60,086 bases of DNA from the NCBI GenBank assembly GCA_030827475.1, contig JAUREJ010000009.1:1-60086 (forward strand), read 5' to 3'. Shown piece after piece: positions 7,207 through 16,866 of the stretch. Numbering within the stretch: the stretch's first letter is position 1; each line of letters begins with the position of its first letter. Made by a program: the position numbers and the translations under genes. Source of the stretch: Candidatus Poseidonia sp. GTDB taxonomy: Archaea > Thermoplasmatota > Poseidoniia > Poseidoniales > Poseidoniaceae. Under the pieces are notes generated by a model. That model was not told the origin of the DNA, searched no databases, and worked only from the letters and a program-made list of their open reading frames with translations.

Positions 7207-10200
7207 TCAATCATCGTCCGAATTCCGCTTGACCGCGCGTCGCTTGACGGGGGCCTTCCGAGGGGCTGGACGTCGGCCAACAGCCCGGCGAACGGGTTTC
7301 TTGCGGGGCGCATCGTCATCATCGTCATCGTCATCGTCATCATCATCGTCATCGTCATCGTCATCGTCGTCCTCATCCTCCTCTTCGGGTTCCGGTTCGG
7401 ACTTCTTCTGGCGACGGCGCTCTTTGCGCTGCACGATGTTGATGGCGAAGGGATCGTCATCATCATTGACAGGAGCGGCTTTTGCCTCATCTTCCTTCTT
7501 TTCTTCCTCAGCAAAAGGATCGGACTTGGTCCCGGTGCCGGTGACGGCATCCATATCGAGGTCTTGGCTGGTGCCGATGAACTCCGCCATCCACGATTCG
7601 TCGTCGTCGTCGTCGTCGCCACGCTTTTTCTTCTTGGGTCCGGACATGCCAACCCGGATGATCATGAGGGAGACCACAATCGCCAACAGGTTGACCAAGG
7701 CGATAATCCACACCATCACATAGGGTGGGTCGGTATAGCCCGGTGTGATGGTTTCAGGTTCAACCGGTGGCTTGAGATCTTCAACATAGTTGCAATACGT
7801 GGTGCCGTCCAGGTTGTTTCGGCAGAAATCCACCACGAACTCAACGCGCTTTTGAACCTCGTTTCCTGCACCGTCCGTTGCTCGGACGGTCAAGGCGTGT
7901 TTGCCGGTTTCGAAGTTGCCCGACGAGATTTCCATATCGGCCGAGAGTGCCCGGCTGTTGCCGTCCACGTCGGTGATGCCCGTCAAATCCGACCAAGGTG
8001 TGGACACGGGCGAGCCGGTTTCACCACCAAAATGGTACGTAAATCGGTACTGGAACGTGGTGATGATGACGTCGTCTTCAGCGCCTGCGAGAATGTTGAT
8101 TCGGTTTCCATAGAGGTATTTTGAGCCGTCAGAGGCGGGGGTTGGCGAGAAGATGCTGACCTGCGGAAGTTGAGCATCGATGGAGAGGTGCGTCCAAGTT
8201 TGGATGACCTCGTTGTTGGATTCGTCCTCCATCGTGACCCGTATCACCATGTCCCCGGCGTCGGTGTTCGAGAGGATGCTAAAGTCGTAGGTGTAAAGTG
8301 GACCAACCTCGGGGTTGTTCCGATTGTCGTTGAGAACGGAAAGGGGTTCCTCGTCGTTGGTCAGTACCGCACCGTCGAGGGTGGTGATGTTGATGGTTGG
8401 TGTGGTGCCGAGGTCTTCGTTGACCTGGAGGCGGAAGCTGTACTGACCGGCCACCATGGTGGTGCTTTCGTACGGAGCCCCTTCCCCGTCAACGACGGTT
8501 AACGTGGCGTTGGGCAGCAAGGTGTCCTCTGGAACCTTGAAGGCGTTTCCACCGATGCCACCGAAGATCTCACCGTTGAAATTGCCCCACTCATCGGTGA
8601 TGGAAACGGCGTACCACACCTCACGGTCAACGTTGGGCGGGATGTCGAATTCTCTCGTGATGGTATCCCCGGTCTCGAGGCCGGTGGAAATGTCGTCGAG
8701 AACGAGTTCCCATCCGTCGGAGTCGGTGTCGGAGATGTCGTTCTCGTCTTCACCGAACGGCGCACCGTAATGGCGCCAGATGGCGTACGACTCGTTGGCT
8801 TCATCCTCGTTGAACCATTCAAGGCTCACGAGGTTCATCGAACCGATGGAATACGCATTCTTGATTCGGGGTGGGTTGGGTGCAAGGGTGTCCTCAAAGG
8901 GCACTTGGAAGAAATTTTGGATCAAGCCCGTGAAATGGTAGGTCCCGTTGACGTTGCCGTACAGGGCTTCGGAGGTCACCCAGTAAAACGAGTTCGTCCG
9001 ATACACGCCGTCGGGAACGGGCGCATCAAACGTTCCGATGCTGTCGGAAACGGTGCCCAAGTATTCAAGGGTCTCATTCTCTACGAATTGGCCGGTGTTC
9101 ACTCGGTACGTTGAGTACCAGATGTGATAGACTTCACCCTCGATGCCCAGTTGGTCGTCCCAAGTGACGCGCGTCGTCCGGTCGCCGATGAACTCAGCAT
9201 GAACGTTGGTGGGTTCCGCCACCCAATTGTAGAAGGCATCTTCCTCGATGGCGTTGGTGCAGGAATCGCCGGTTGTTTCGGTGTTGATGACGCCCGTTGA
9301 ATCCACGGTCACGACGCAATAGTAGGAATAACCGAGGAAACCTTGCGGGACTTGGACTTTGAAAGAATTGATGCCTTCAAGAATGCCCGAAACGAGGAGT
9401 TCAACATCGTTGCGAAGGATGGTCGTGAAGGGCTGGTCGGACCGATAAACGCTGTACGTTTCACCCGATTCGGACGCCACGTCCCCCCAGCTGAGGTTGG
9501 TATGTCCCGTGCCCGTCTGAGGTACCGGCACAAACTGGGCCCCCAAGAGAATGGGTTGCGGGGGTGGACGGTTGTCCTCAACCACGGGGTCAGTGAGCGT
9601 GTTTTTCCCCACGAAGCGGAGGTCTTCGTAATCCTCGTACAACCCCGATGTTGCGTTGTATGTATGGTTGGCCAAGAAATAGGTGATTGAGTAGTAACTT
9701 TCCCGTTGGGTGTTGGGCGGAACGGTCACCACGTAGGAGGTGTTGGTTGCATCAACAACGGCGATCGGCGTTGTGGTTCCGGGCAAGTAAATGCCGTTAC
9801 CACGGTTGATTTCATACGGAGTTTGCCAGATGCGAATCTGCAAGGCGTTCGGGCCGGTCGTCGGGTGAACGGGGAGGATATCGTTGTAATTCAACCACGT
9901 CAGGGTGGTTTCACTGGCCGTGGCATCAAACTGAGCCGAGATGATGAACGGGGTCTGAACGGGTTGCGCTATTTCGGTCACTGGGGTCGTTAGGTTCGAT
10001 TCGTCGGGCAACAAATCCGCCATTTCGCTCCCGTTGGCGAGCGTCGTGGTGATGGCGTAGTAGAACAGGCCGTCGGTCCCCGGGGCGACCGGATAGGCTA
10101 CGGCATGCCCTGGATGAGTGGTGCCCGAACAATACCCCGGATTTCCCCCTGCGGCCGTATTACTGCAAACGTCCACCGTGGCGAACGGGGTTAAACTGGC

Positions 10201-10479
10201 GAGATTGGAGGTGTTGATCGGTGCAGTGTGGCGATAAACATTGTACGTTGATGAGAACATGTTGTTCAGGACGGTGATGTCGGTGGAAACTTGATTCTCC
10301 CAAGTGACGGTCGTGGTTTCCGTCGCCGTGACGAAGGTAGCGCTGATGTTGTGCGCCTGATGATTGTCGGCGGGGCTCTGCCCTGAAACAGGCGTAAGGG
10401 GGGCGAGGGCGAGAAGCATCACCGCAGCAAGAAGGACGGCGCGCAAAGTTCCGTTTTGTTCAGCCGTTGGACTACCCAT
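7207..10479 (-). CDS. Large secreted/anchored protein with FN3-like repeats, one C-terminal TM and a highly charged cytosolic tail
   Basis: N-terminal signal (AVLLAAVMLLALAPLTPVSG), repeated beta-sandwich-like segments (VTWENQVS, LTWLNYND, LSWGDVAS, VTWDDQLG, LEWFNEDE), TM MVWIIALVNLLAIVVSLMIIRVGM followed by KKKKR. ATG at 10479; the track start is TTG. Confidence 0.8.
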   Translation of the reverse strand: MGSPTAEQNGTLRAVLLAAVMLLALAPLTPVSGQSPADNHQAHNISATFVTATETTTVTWENQVSTDITVLNNMFSSTYNVYRHTAPINTSNLASLTPFATVDVCSNTAAGGNPGYCSGTTHPGHAVAYPVAPGTDGLFYYAITTTLANGSEMADLLPDESNLTTPVTEIAQPVQTPFIISAQFDATASETTLTWLNYNDILPVHPTTGPNALQIRIWQTPYEINRGNGIYLPGTTTPIAVVDATNTSYVVTVPPNTQRESYYSITYFLANHTYNATSGLYEDYEDLRFVGKNTLTDPVVEDNRPPPQPILLGAQFVPVPQTGTGHTNLSWGDVASESGETYSVYRSDQPFTTILRNDVELLVSGILEGINSFKVQVPQGFLGYSYYCVVTVDSTGVINTETTGDSCTNAIEEDAFYNWVAEPTNVHAEFIGDRTTRVTWDDQLGIEGEVYHIWYSTYRVNTGQFVENETLEYLGTVSDSIGTFDAPVPDGVYRTNSFYWVTSEALYGNVNGTYHFTGLIQNFFQVPFEDTLAPNPPRIKNAYSIGSMNLVSLEWFNEDEANESYAIWRHYGAPFGEDENDISDTDSDGWELVLDDISTGLETGDTITREFDIPPNVDREVWYAVSITDEWGNFNGEIFGGIGGNAFKVPEDTLLPNATLTVVDGEGAPYESTTMVAGQYSFRLQVNEDLGTTPTINITTLDGAVLTNDEEPLSVLNDNRNNPEVGPLYTYDFSILSNTDAGDMVIRVTMEDESNNEVIQTWTHLSIDAQLPQVSIFSPTPASDGSKYLYGNRINILAGAEDDVIITTFQYRFTYHFGGETGSPVSTPWSDLTGITDVDGNSRALSADMEISSGNFETGKHALTVRATDGAGNEVQKRVEFVVDFCRNNLDGTTYCNYVEDLKPPVEPETITPGYTDPPYVMVWIIALVNLLAIVVSLMIIRVGMSGPKKKKRGDDDDDDESWMAEFIGTSQDLDMDAVTGTGTKSDPFAEEEKKEDEAKAAPVNDDDDPFAINIVQRKERRRQKKSEPEPEEEDEDDDDDDDDDDDDDDDDDDDDAPRKKPVRRAVGRRPAPRKAPVKRRAVKRNSDDD
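7312..7382. repeat. Trinucleotide/compound microsatellite (TCATCG/TCA) encoding poly-Asp
   Basis: atcgtcatcatcgtcatcgtcatcgtcatcatcatcgtcatcgtcatcgtcatcgtcgtcctcatcc; in frame on the minus strand as a run of ~20 Asp. Confidence 0.9.
7597..7618. repeat. Second short (TCG)n tract encoding Asp6 in the same CDS
   Basis: ttcgtcgtcgtcgtcgtcgtcgcc; minus strand encodes GDDDDDDES. Confidence 0.85.
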
Positions 10480-10566
10480 CAACGCATATGTAGCCTTCGT
10501 CCGTTATCACTATGTCGCTTGAAAGGCGTCAAAACAGCCCTTCCTCAGCCCGAAACAGAGGCGCCA

Positions 10567-11283
10567 TCACGATGTTGAATCGGCGCCCTCGTTTTGGTTG
10601 GGTTGAGGCAAGGGTTCCCGTTCGTCCAAGGCCTTGATTTCGCCTTTTGCTTGCAGAAACCGAACCAAGAATGTCCAAACCCCGCCCAAGGCCGAAATGA
10701 ACACGATGAGGCTCATCGGATTGACGCTGATGTGGTCGTAAGGTGCGGGGTAGGTTGCGCTCACATCCGCACCAACGATGAGCATGATGCCCATCACGAC
10801 CAACGAGAGCAAGGTCAACACCGTGCGATCGGCGCGCGAAAAGCCGCGGTAATTTCGGGCCCCAGCCACCGCTTGCGCCTGCGTCCCCATGTACGAGCCG
10901 AGCAGGGTCAAGAAAGCGGCGGCAAAACCGAGCGCCAGGTCACCAACGAACACGGAGGCGCTGATGCAAACGACCCAGGTCGCGTCGAGCAAGCGGTCGA
11001 TGGTGTGGTCGAGGTAATCGCCCCAGCGGGTGACCTCGCCCTTGGCCCGAGCCAGTGAACCGTCCAACCCGTCAAACAGCATGGCGAGGGCGATCATCAA
11101 GGCGCCACCCAGCAACCAGCCGCCACCCGAGGTGCTGTCGGGGGCGTACATGGCCAGCACACCTCCGGCCACCCCAAGCGGGAGGGCCATCCACGTCACG
11201 GCTTCGGGCGAAAAACGGTGAAACGTCCGCAACACAGGCTGAAGCGCGGCTTCCCAGCGACGGCGCATCTTCTCTAGGGCCAT
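10567..11283 (-). CDS. CDP-alcohol phosphatidyltransferase family protein (archaeal phospholipid synthase)
   Basis: Signature DGLDGSLARAKGEVTRWGDYLDHTIDRLLD (DGx2ARx8Gx3Dx3D) plus multiple TM helices. Confidence 0.9.
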   Translation of the reverse strand: MALEKMRRRWEAALQPVLRTFHRFSPEAVTWMALPLGVAGGVLAMYAPDSTSGGGWLLGGALMIALAMLFDGLDGSLARAKGEVTRWGDYLDHTIDRLLDATWVVCISASVFVGDLALGFAAAFLTLLGSYMGTQAQAVAGARNYRGFSRADRTVLTLLSLVVMGIMLIVGADVSATYPAPYDHISVNPMSLIVFISALGGVWTFLVRFLQAKGEIKALDEREPLPQPNQNEGADSTS

Positions 11284-11344
11284 GGGCCAACGACCTCCGA
11301 ACGGGTGTTATGGTTTGTGGAGGCCACCGCGCCGAATCGTTGGA

Positions 11345-11884
11345 TTAACCAAGCCAATCGATGGCGCTGGAGACGTGAGCATCCAACGCTTCCGAGGGCA
11401 TGCCCTCCTCCACCCAGGCTTCGATGCGGTGACCAAGCGTTTCGGTTTCGTTCGCACCGGCGTCCAATTCCAACAAGGGGAGGTCGACCTCAAACTCCGA
11501 CAACTCCGCCCAGTGGCCTGCCGTCATTTCCCATTCCACGTTGGCGCGAACCTTGGCCTCACCGTAGCCTCGTTGGGTCAAACGTTGGGAGAGTACCGAG
11601 GGCGAACACCGCAAGACGACGATGGCATCAACATCCAGAAAGTGGCTCAAATGCCCGTCGACCACCCATCGCCCCGACCGAGGAGGTTCCCACGCTTCGT
11701 CCAAACGTTGGATATCGATGGGAGCAGCGCCGTCCTTCGGGTCCACTTCCTCAAGACATCCGTGTGAAGCCGCCAGCTCAGCTACCGAGAGCACCCCCCA
11801 TCCGCGCGCTTGAAGCCATGACGCAACGGTCGATTTCCCCACACCGGGCGTCCCGGTCAAAGCCACCACGCAAGGTTCGTCCAT
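11345..11884 (-). CDS. AK6/Fap7-type adenylate kinase-like NTPase
   Basis: MDEPCVVALTGTPGVGKSTVASWLQARGWGVLSVAELA...VVDGHLSHFLDVDAIVVLRCSPSVLSQRL; Walker A GTPGVGKST. Confidence 0.85.
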   Translation of the reverse strand: MDEPCVVALTGTPGVGKSTVASWLQARGWGVLSVAELAASHGCLEEVDPKDGAAPIDIQRLDEAWEPPRSGRWVVDGHLSHFLDVDAIVVLRCSPSVLSQRLTQRGYGEAKVRANVEWEMTAGHWAELSEFEVDLPLLELDAGANETETLGHRIEAWVEEGMPSEALDAHVSSAIDWLG

Positions 11885-11987
11885 GACCGGCCTTCGGTGC
11901 TGCACGTATCTAAAGGGACACGCCGATGGACGGGCCCGCCTCAACAAAGGCATCATAGCCGGCGGCGTTCTCACCTCACCTGTTCCC

Positions 11988-12737
11988 ATGTTCGGCATGC
12001 AAGACCCGTCCCAAACGCTGCTCCAAATTGAGCGGTACATGGCGGAGGGTCGACTCGAGCTCTCCGAGGTGATGGCCACCCAATTTTGCGACTTGATGCT
12101 TTCAACGAAAAAAAGGGACCCGCAACAACAAATCTTCCTGCTCAAAGGACTCCGATTGATGTGCGATGTCTACTTGCTGCGCAACAAGGCCGAACAGAGC
12201 ATGAAAGCCATCAAACGCATGCATAACGAACGCAAAAACCTCGTCAATGTCCTGCAAAAGCATGCCCCACAGATGCTGGAGGCGATGCAACCCGAGCACG
12301 AAGACCACCTTCGGGCCGGTCGGTTGTACGCCGCAGCAGGCAAAACAAAGGCGGCATCAAAGGCGTTTGCTCGATGTGAAAAACTCGCACCGGGCCACCT
12401 CGCAGCCTCCCTTGCCGCAACCCGTGCAATGCCCTCAAAAGCCCACATCGCCCGCTTCCTCGGGGCGATCGACGCCGCTGGGAGCGTGGTGCTGGCCAAC
12501 GGTGCATTTGTGCTTCAGCCGACGGGGTCGCCTGCGGTACCGTTGGATGAAGTGCTGGACGCTTTGCGGCACGCTGCTTCAGCAAGTCCAGCGCACGCCG
12601 ATGCCTGCACAAAAGCCCAGGCCGACTTGAGCGTGCAACAGGCAGCCATTCTCGCCGGTGAGCAAGCCGCTAACGCACGCTTGCAATCAGCGCTGGACAG
12701 CCTGCAACCAAAGCACGACTACTACCAGTACGGATGA
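11988..12737 (+). CDS. Hypothetical helical (TPR-like) protein
   Basis: MFGMQDPSQTLLQIERYMAEGRLELSEVMATQFCDLML...HLRAGRLYAAAGKTKAASKAFARCEKLAPG; ATG at 11988 preferred over 11883. Confidence 0.6.
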   Translation: MFGMQDPSQTLLQIERYMAEGRLELSEVMATQFCDLMLSTKKRDPQQQIFLLKGLRLMCDVYLLRNKAEQSMKAIKRMHNERKNLVNVLQKHAPQMLEAMQPEHEDHLRAGRLYAAAGKTKAASKAFARCEKLAPGHLAASLAATRAMPSKAHIARFLGAIDAAGSVVLANGAFVLQPTGSPAVPLDEVLDALRHAASASPAHADACTKAQADLSVQQAAILAGEQAANARLQSALDSLQPKHDYYQYG

Positions 12738-12738
12738 G

Positions 12739-12813
12739 TAGCGAGGGATGGATTTGAACCATCGATCTCCGGGTTATGAGCCCGACGGGATATCCAGACT
12801 ACCCCACCTCGCT
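12739..12813 (-). tRNA. Initiator tRNA-Met (anticodon CAU)
   Basis: Reverse complement agcgaggtggggtagtctggatatcccgtcgggctcataacccggagatcgatggttcaaatccatccctcgcta. AGCGAGG/CCTCGCT acceptor, CTCATAA loop, GGG:CCC anticodon-stem pairs typical of initiators, A discriminator. Confidence 0.93.
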
Positions 12814-12909
12814 AAACCAACCGCCACGGTTCACCGTCTTCAAACCACCGTTTGCTTCAGGTTCCCGAAAAAGGGTGCTTTCTTGAGGTGTAAACCCCTC
12901 CCCCTGACC

Positions 12910-13758
12910 ATGCGAACAACCGGCCATCTCACGGCGCTGATGCTCGCACTCCTGTTCTGCATGCCTTTCTCGGGGTGCCTCGCTGGTGAAGTTCAGGACG
13001 ACAGCAATCCCATCACGATGGCCGTGCATTACGATTCGACGTCGGGAACAATCACCGAACGCATCCAAAACAACGCCATTTTAACGCAAACAGGCGTGGA
13101 ATTGAGTTTTGATTTCGCACGCGTAACCTCCAAGGCTGGGGCGATGAAGAGCTTCACGCTCGACCCGGGCGACGATGACGAAGGGGGAAACGTCGTGACC
13201 GTGAACGCCAACGAGCGGGCGGAACTCTCCTACACCTACCTCACGCACGGCTTATTTACGGTCACCCTAAGCGCCACCGATGAAGCGAACAACAACGCCG
13301 AAATCAGCCTCACCGTTCGCATTGACAAAACCATCGACTGGACGCAAAGCAACACCGACGACCCCCCCACCATGACCGTGTCAACCACGCCCGATTGCGA
13401 TTGCCCAATCGCGGAAAAAATCACCGTCGATTCCACGATTTCAAATCCAGAGGATTTGGTGCCCGCTACGCAGGTCACGACCACCTGGCACCTCAATGAT
13501 CCCGACGGGGACCAACAAGCCTTCCACACCGAACAGATTGGCGACGGGCAGGAAGCCACGTGGACGCACAGCCAATACAACCTTGCCAGCGGAGACTGGA
13601 CATTGGAGGTCACCATTGATTCGGGTAACGATTCCATCTCTATCCATCACATCGTCACCGTGCTTTACGAAGCGCTTGAATCCACACCAAATCCGTTGAT
13701 GATTGAAATGCCCGATGAAGCGAGTGATTCACTTTCCGTTTTGCAAAATAAGAAGTGA
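12910..13758 (+). CDS. Secreted lipoprotein with PKD/Ig-like domains, hypothetical
   Basis: Signal with lipobox-like FSGC (MRTTGHLTALMLALLFCMPFSGCLAG) and PKD-like segment YTYLTHGLFTVTLSATDEANNNAEISLTVRI. Confidence 0.7.
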   Translation: MRTTGHLTALMLALLFCMPFSGCLAGEVQDDSNPITMAVHYDSTSGTITERIQNNAILTQTGVELSFDFARVTSKAGAMKSFTLDPGDDDEGGNVVTVNANERAELSYTYLTHGLFTVTLSATDEANNNAEISLTVRIDKTIDWTQSNTDDPPTMTVSTTPDCDCPIAEKITVDSTISNPEDLVPATQVTTTWHLNDPDGDQQAFHTEQIGDGQEATWTHSQYNLASGDWTLEVTIDSGNDSISIHHIVTVLYEALESTPNPLMIEMPDEASDSLSVLQNKK

Positions 13759-13845
13759 AAGTGAAAAAACAGCGAACTGCGAGCAACCACAGGGAGAACT
13801 TGGCCGGCCGTAGAAGCGAAGTCACGTCGCGCCCTCCTTCGTCCG

Positions 13846-13856
13846 TTCATATAGGG
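13846..13856 (+). promoter_or_regulatory. Possible TATA-like element upstream of radA
   Basis: gttcatataggg ~35-45 bp before the start codon; spacing is plausible for an archaeal promoter. No BRE scored. Confidence 0.3.
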
Positions 13857-13889
13857 ACGCCAGCACAGCCGGAGTTGAAGGGATGAAGA

Positions 13890-14924
13890 ATGCCGACGAA
13901 AACAGAGAAGAACGTGAACATCGAAATTGAAAAGAATGAAGCACCGAAGGAAGAGGTGGTCGCTCCAATGACGGAGGAAGAGGAGGTCCAATTGACCATC
14001 GAAGACCTGCCTGGTGTGGGACCGGCAACCGCTGAGAAACTCCGTGAAGCTGGTTTTGAAGAACTCCTCGCCTTGGCCGTGATGTCGCCCGGCGACCTCG
14101 CTGAAGAAGCTGAACTGGGCGAAGCAGTCTCCGCCAAGATCATCGCTTCTGCCAAGAAAATGGCCAACATCGGCGGCTTCGTTTCCGGCGATGCCCTGCT
14201 CGAGCGCCGTCGTGAAGTGCGGAAGCTCTGCTCCAAGGTCCAATCCATTGACGACCTCCTCGGCGGCGGTTTTGAAACCCAAGCCCTGGTTGAGGTGTAC
14301 GGGGAATTTGGGAGCGGTAAGACGCAGATCGGCCACCAGTTGGCCGTGAACTGCACCCTGCCCGTTGACCAAGGAGGCCTTGACGGGGACGTGTTTTACA
14401 TCGATACCGAAGACACCTTCCGCCCGGAGCGCATCACGCAAATGGCGCGGGGCCATGGCCTCGACCCCGAGTACGTCCTCTCTCGTATCCACGTCGCTCG
14501 TGCTTACAACTCCGCTCACCAAATGTTGCTCGCCGACGAGATCAAACGGATGAGCAAGGGCTTGAACGTCAAGATGATCATCGTTGATTCACTCACCAGC
14601 CACTTCCGAGCCGAGTTCATTGGCCGAGGCATGTTGGCTCGCCGCCAGCAGAAGCTCAACAGCCACCTCAAAGATTTGAAGCAGTTGGCGGACATCAACA
14701 ACGCCCTCGTTCTTGTGACCAACCAAGTTCACTCCAAGCCCGATGCGATGTGGGGCGACCCTACCAAGCCCATCGGCGGCCACATTCTCGCCCACGCCAG
14801 CACCTTCCGCCTCTACCTCAGAAAGGCCAAGGGCGGTCGCCGAATTGCTCGCTTGGTCGACTCTCCAAACCTGCCGGACGGCGAGTGCGTCTACCAGGTG
14901 ACTGAAGAAGGCCTTCGTGACTGA
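13890..14924 (+). CDS. radA: DNA repair and recombination protein RadA
   Basis: HhH region [17 protein letters not shown], Walker [60 protein letters not shown]. Confidence 0.97.
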   Translation: MPTKTEKNVNIEIEKNEAPKEEVVAPMTEEEEVQLTIEDLPGVGPATAEKLREAGFEELLALAVMSPGDLAEEAELGEAVSAKIIASAKKMANIGGFVSGDALLERRREVRKLCSKVQSIDDLLGGGFETQALVEVYGEFGSGKTQIGHQLAVNCTLPVDQGGLDGDVFYIDTEDTFRPERITQMARGHGLDPEYVLSRIHVARAYNSAHQMLLADEIKRMSKGLNVKMIIVDSLTSHFRAEFIGRGMLARRQQKLNSHLKDLKQLADINNALVLVTNQVHSKPDAMWGDPTKPIGGHILAHASTFRLYLRKAKGGRRIARLVDSPNLPDGECVYQVTEEGLRD

Positions 14925-15012
14925 TTCGGCGTTTCGGTGTCGGGAGTGAAAACGACCTGAGAACACTTGGCCGGTGCGGCAAGTTGAAAATGTCGTCAAG
15001 TGAACTTCGCTC

Positions 15013-16140
15013 ATGCGCCATCTGATCGAACGTGTGCTCGAACTCACCGATGAAGAGGAACGGATCCCCATTCGCGAACAGGCGCCCGACCAAGGCAGCG
15101 ATGAAGAATTGCGAGCCTTGCTTGAATCGCTCCAACCCCGAATCCGTGTTTACGGTGTGGGCGGTGCGGGATGCAACGCTGTGAACCGTCTCTTTGACGA
15201 ATCACTCTTCGAATCGTCCTACGTGACTGGGTACGCCATCAACACGGATGCTCAGGCGCTCCTTCAATCGCCAATTCAAGAAAAAGTCCTGATTGGCAGA
15301 ACAGCGCGAGGAAGGGGTGCCGGCGGCGATCCGACCAAAGGCGAGGCTGCTGCCCTTGAATCGGAGATGGTGCTGCGACGCATCACCAACGACACCCAAC
15401 TCGCCATCATCACCGCAGGGATGGGGGGCGGTTCGGGAACCGGCGCAGCGGGCCACATCGCACGACTCGCAAAGGCCCAGGGTGCGCTAACCATCGCCGT
15501 GGTGACCTATCCGTTCAACTCCGAGGGTTCGCTGAGAAAACAGAACGCTGAATGGGGTCTTGAACGTTTGAGGGAATACTGCGACACCATTCTCGTCATT
15601 CCAAACGAGCGGCTTTTGGAGATCGAAGGCGTCAAGGATTTGCCCATCGCCAGTGCGTTCCGTGTAGGCGACGAACTTCTCGTGCGTTCCATCACGGGCG
15701 TGACCGAGATGCTCAACAGCGACGGGATGGTGAACCTGGATTTCGAGGACCTCAAGGCCATCATCACGTCTGGAGGTGGCGTGGCCATGATCGGCTTGGG
15801 TTCAGCCAAAGGTCCAGGAAGAGCCGAGGCGGCCGTGATGGAAGCCCTGCATTCACCCTTGCTGGAAATGGACATGAGCGATGCTCGGGGTGCGCTCATC
15901 AACGTTATCGGCGGCCCAAGCCTTACCCTAGGCGAAGCTGAACGCTGCAATCAACTGGTCAGCGAACAAATCTCACCCAACGCCAAAATCATCTGGGGTG
16001 CCGATTCAAAACCTGAACACGGTGATGAACTGCGCGTCATGGTGGTCATCACGGGGGTGAAGAGTCCCCAAATTCACGGCTCCATGGAAAACCGACAGCT
16101 TCGTGCATTGCGAAACCGGCAAATCGAATTCGTGAACTGA
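15013..16140 (+). CDS. ftsZ: Cell division protein FtsZ
   Basis: VYGVGGAGCNAVNRL, tubulin signature AGMGGGSGTGAAGHIARLAK, NADVQAL-equivalent NTDAQALLQSP. Confidence 0.96.
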   Translation: MRHLIERVLELTDEEERIPIREQAPDQGSDEELRALLESLQPRIRVYGVGGAGCNAVNRLFDESLFESSYVTGYAINTDAQALLQSPIQEKVLIGRTARGRGAGGDPTKGEAAALESEMVLRRITNDTQLAIITAGMGGGSGTGAAGHIARLAKAQGALTIAVVTYPFNSEGSLRKQNAEWGLERLREYCDTILVIPNERLLEIEGVKDLPIASAFRVGDELLVRSITGVTEMLNSDGMVNLDFEDLKAIITSGGGVAMIGLGSAKGPGRAEAAVMEALHSPLLEMDMSDARGALINVIGGPSLTLGEAERCNQLVSEQISPNAKIIWGADSKPEHGDELRVMVVITGVKSPQIHGSMENRQLRALRNRQIEFVN

Positions 16141-16752
16141 TCACTTCCGGGCGCTGACCCACAACAAGCCAACAAGCACCGCAAGGCCGACGGCCAGCAA
16201 CACCTTGTCTCCACCATTCAAGCCGTCAATTCCGACATGCGGTTCAAGAGGGCCTTCAAAAGCCACGCCTCCCACCGCAATTTCGAGGCTTGACCAGCCA
16301 TCTTCAGTCGGTGCGTTGTTGCCGTTGACGGCATTGCCGTGAACCGTGAAATCCGTCCGGCTGTCGTTGTTGAGCGGTGAGATCCACACGAGGTCCCACG
16401 AGCGTTGCCCCGCTCCGGCTTCCGTGTGCGTCCAACCTCCCCCGAGTTGTTGACCCAAACTTGCATTCATCTCAATGGTCCCGTTGCTGGCCAAGATTCG
16501 AAAGCCACCTGCGTAAGCGCCACCAACCGGCACGCTTGGGTTCTCAATCGACAGGGTGAGCAGGTAGGACGTGTTGCTTTCGTAAACATCGGGAAGGCCG
16601 TCCAGCCTCACGGTCGTTTGGTCCAACGGAGCATGGCACAAACACCCCTCATTCGCTTCATCCCCAACACCGTTTGGAGAAGAGACCGCCGTGCTCGGGA
16701 AAAGCAGCGCAAAGAGGAGAACGCCGAACAACGCCCAGCGACCGCCTCCCAT
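16141..16752 (-). CDS. Secreted single-TM protein of the Reeler/choice-of-anchor-V type with GCLCH motif
   Basis: Signal peptide, NEGCLCHAPLDQTTVRLDGLP near the N terminus, beta-rich domain, C-terminal TM KVLLAVGLAVLVGLLWVSARK. Confidence 0.6.
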   Translation of the reverse strand: MGGGRWALFGVLLFALLFPSTAVSSPNGVGDEANEGCLCHAPLDQTTVRLDGLPDVYESNTSYLLTLSIENPSVPVGGAYAGGFRILASNGTIEMNASLGQQLGGGWTHTEAGAGQRSWDLVWISPLNNDSRTDFTVHGNAVNGNNAPTEDGWSSLEIAVGGVAFEGPLEPHVGIDGLNGGDKVLLAVGLAVLVGLLWVSARK

Positions 16753-16866
16753 GCATCGGACCTTAGTTCCGGTTTCGTATGAGCCTTGCTTTGCTCGCAT
16801 GGTCGTGATACAAGGGGTCCCACGAGAAACCATCCATTAAGTAGGAAGAGCGAGAGGAATTAATCC

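Noticed and set aside
7312-7382. Possible CRISPR-like or tandem regulatory repeat
   Set aside because: Unit is 3-6 bp, no spacers, and it is in frame as Asp codons; a coding microsatellite.
6896-7723. Plus-strand ORF with poly-Ser run (SSSSSSSSS...)
   Set aside because: Antisense shadow of the poly-Asp microsatellite in the minus-strand CDS 7207-10479; the rest has no protein-like signature.
11882-11885. Second CATG divergent start overlap (AK6 minus, TPR-like plus)
   Set aside because: The TPR-like protein more plausibly starts at ATG 11988; residues upstream look non-conserved.
14925-15012. Possible small RNA (C/D-box-like) between radA and ftsZ
   Set aside because: No proper RUGAUGA/CUGA pair with spacing; likely just a 5' leader for ftsZ.
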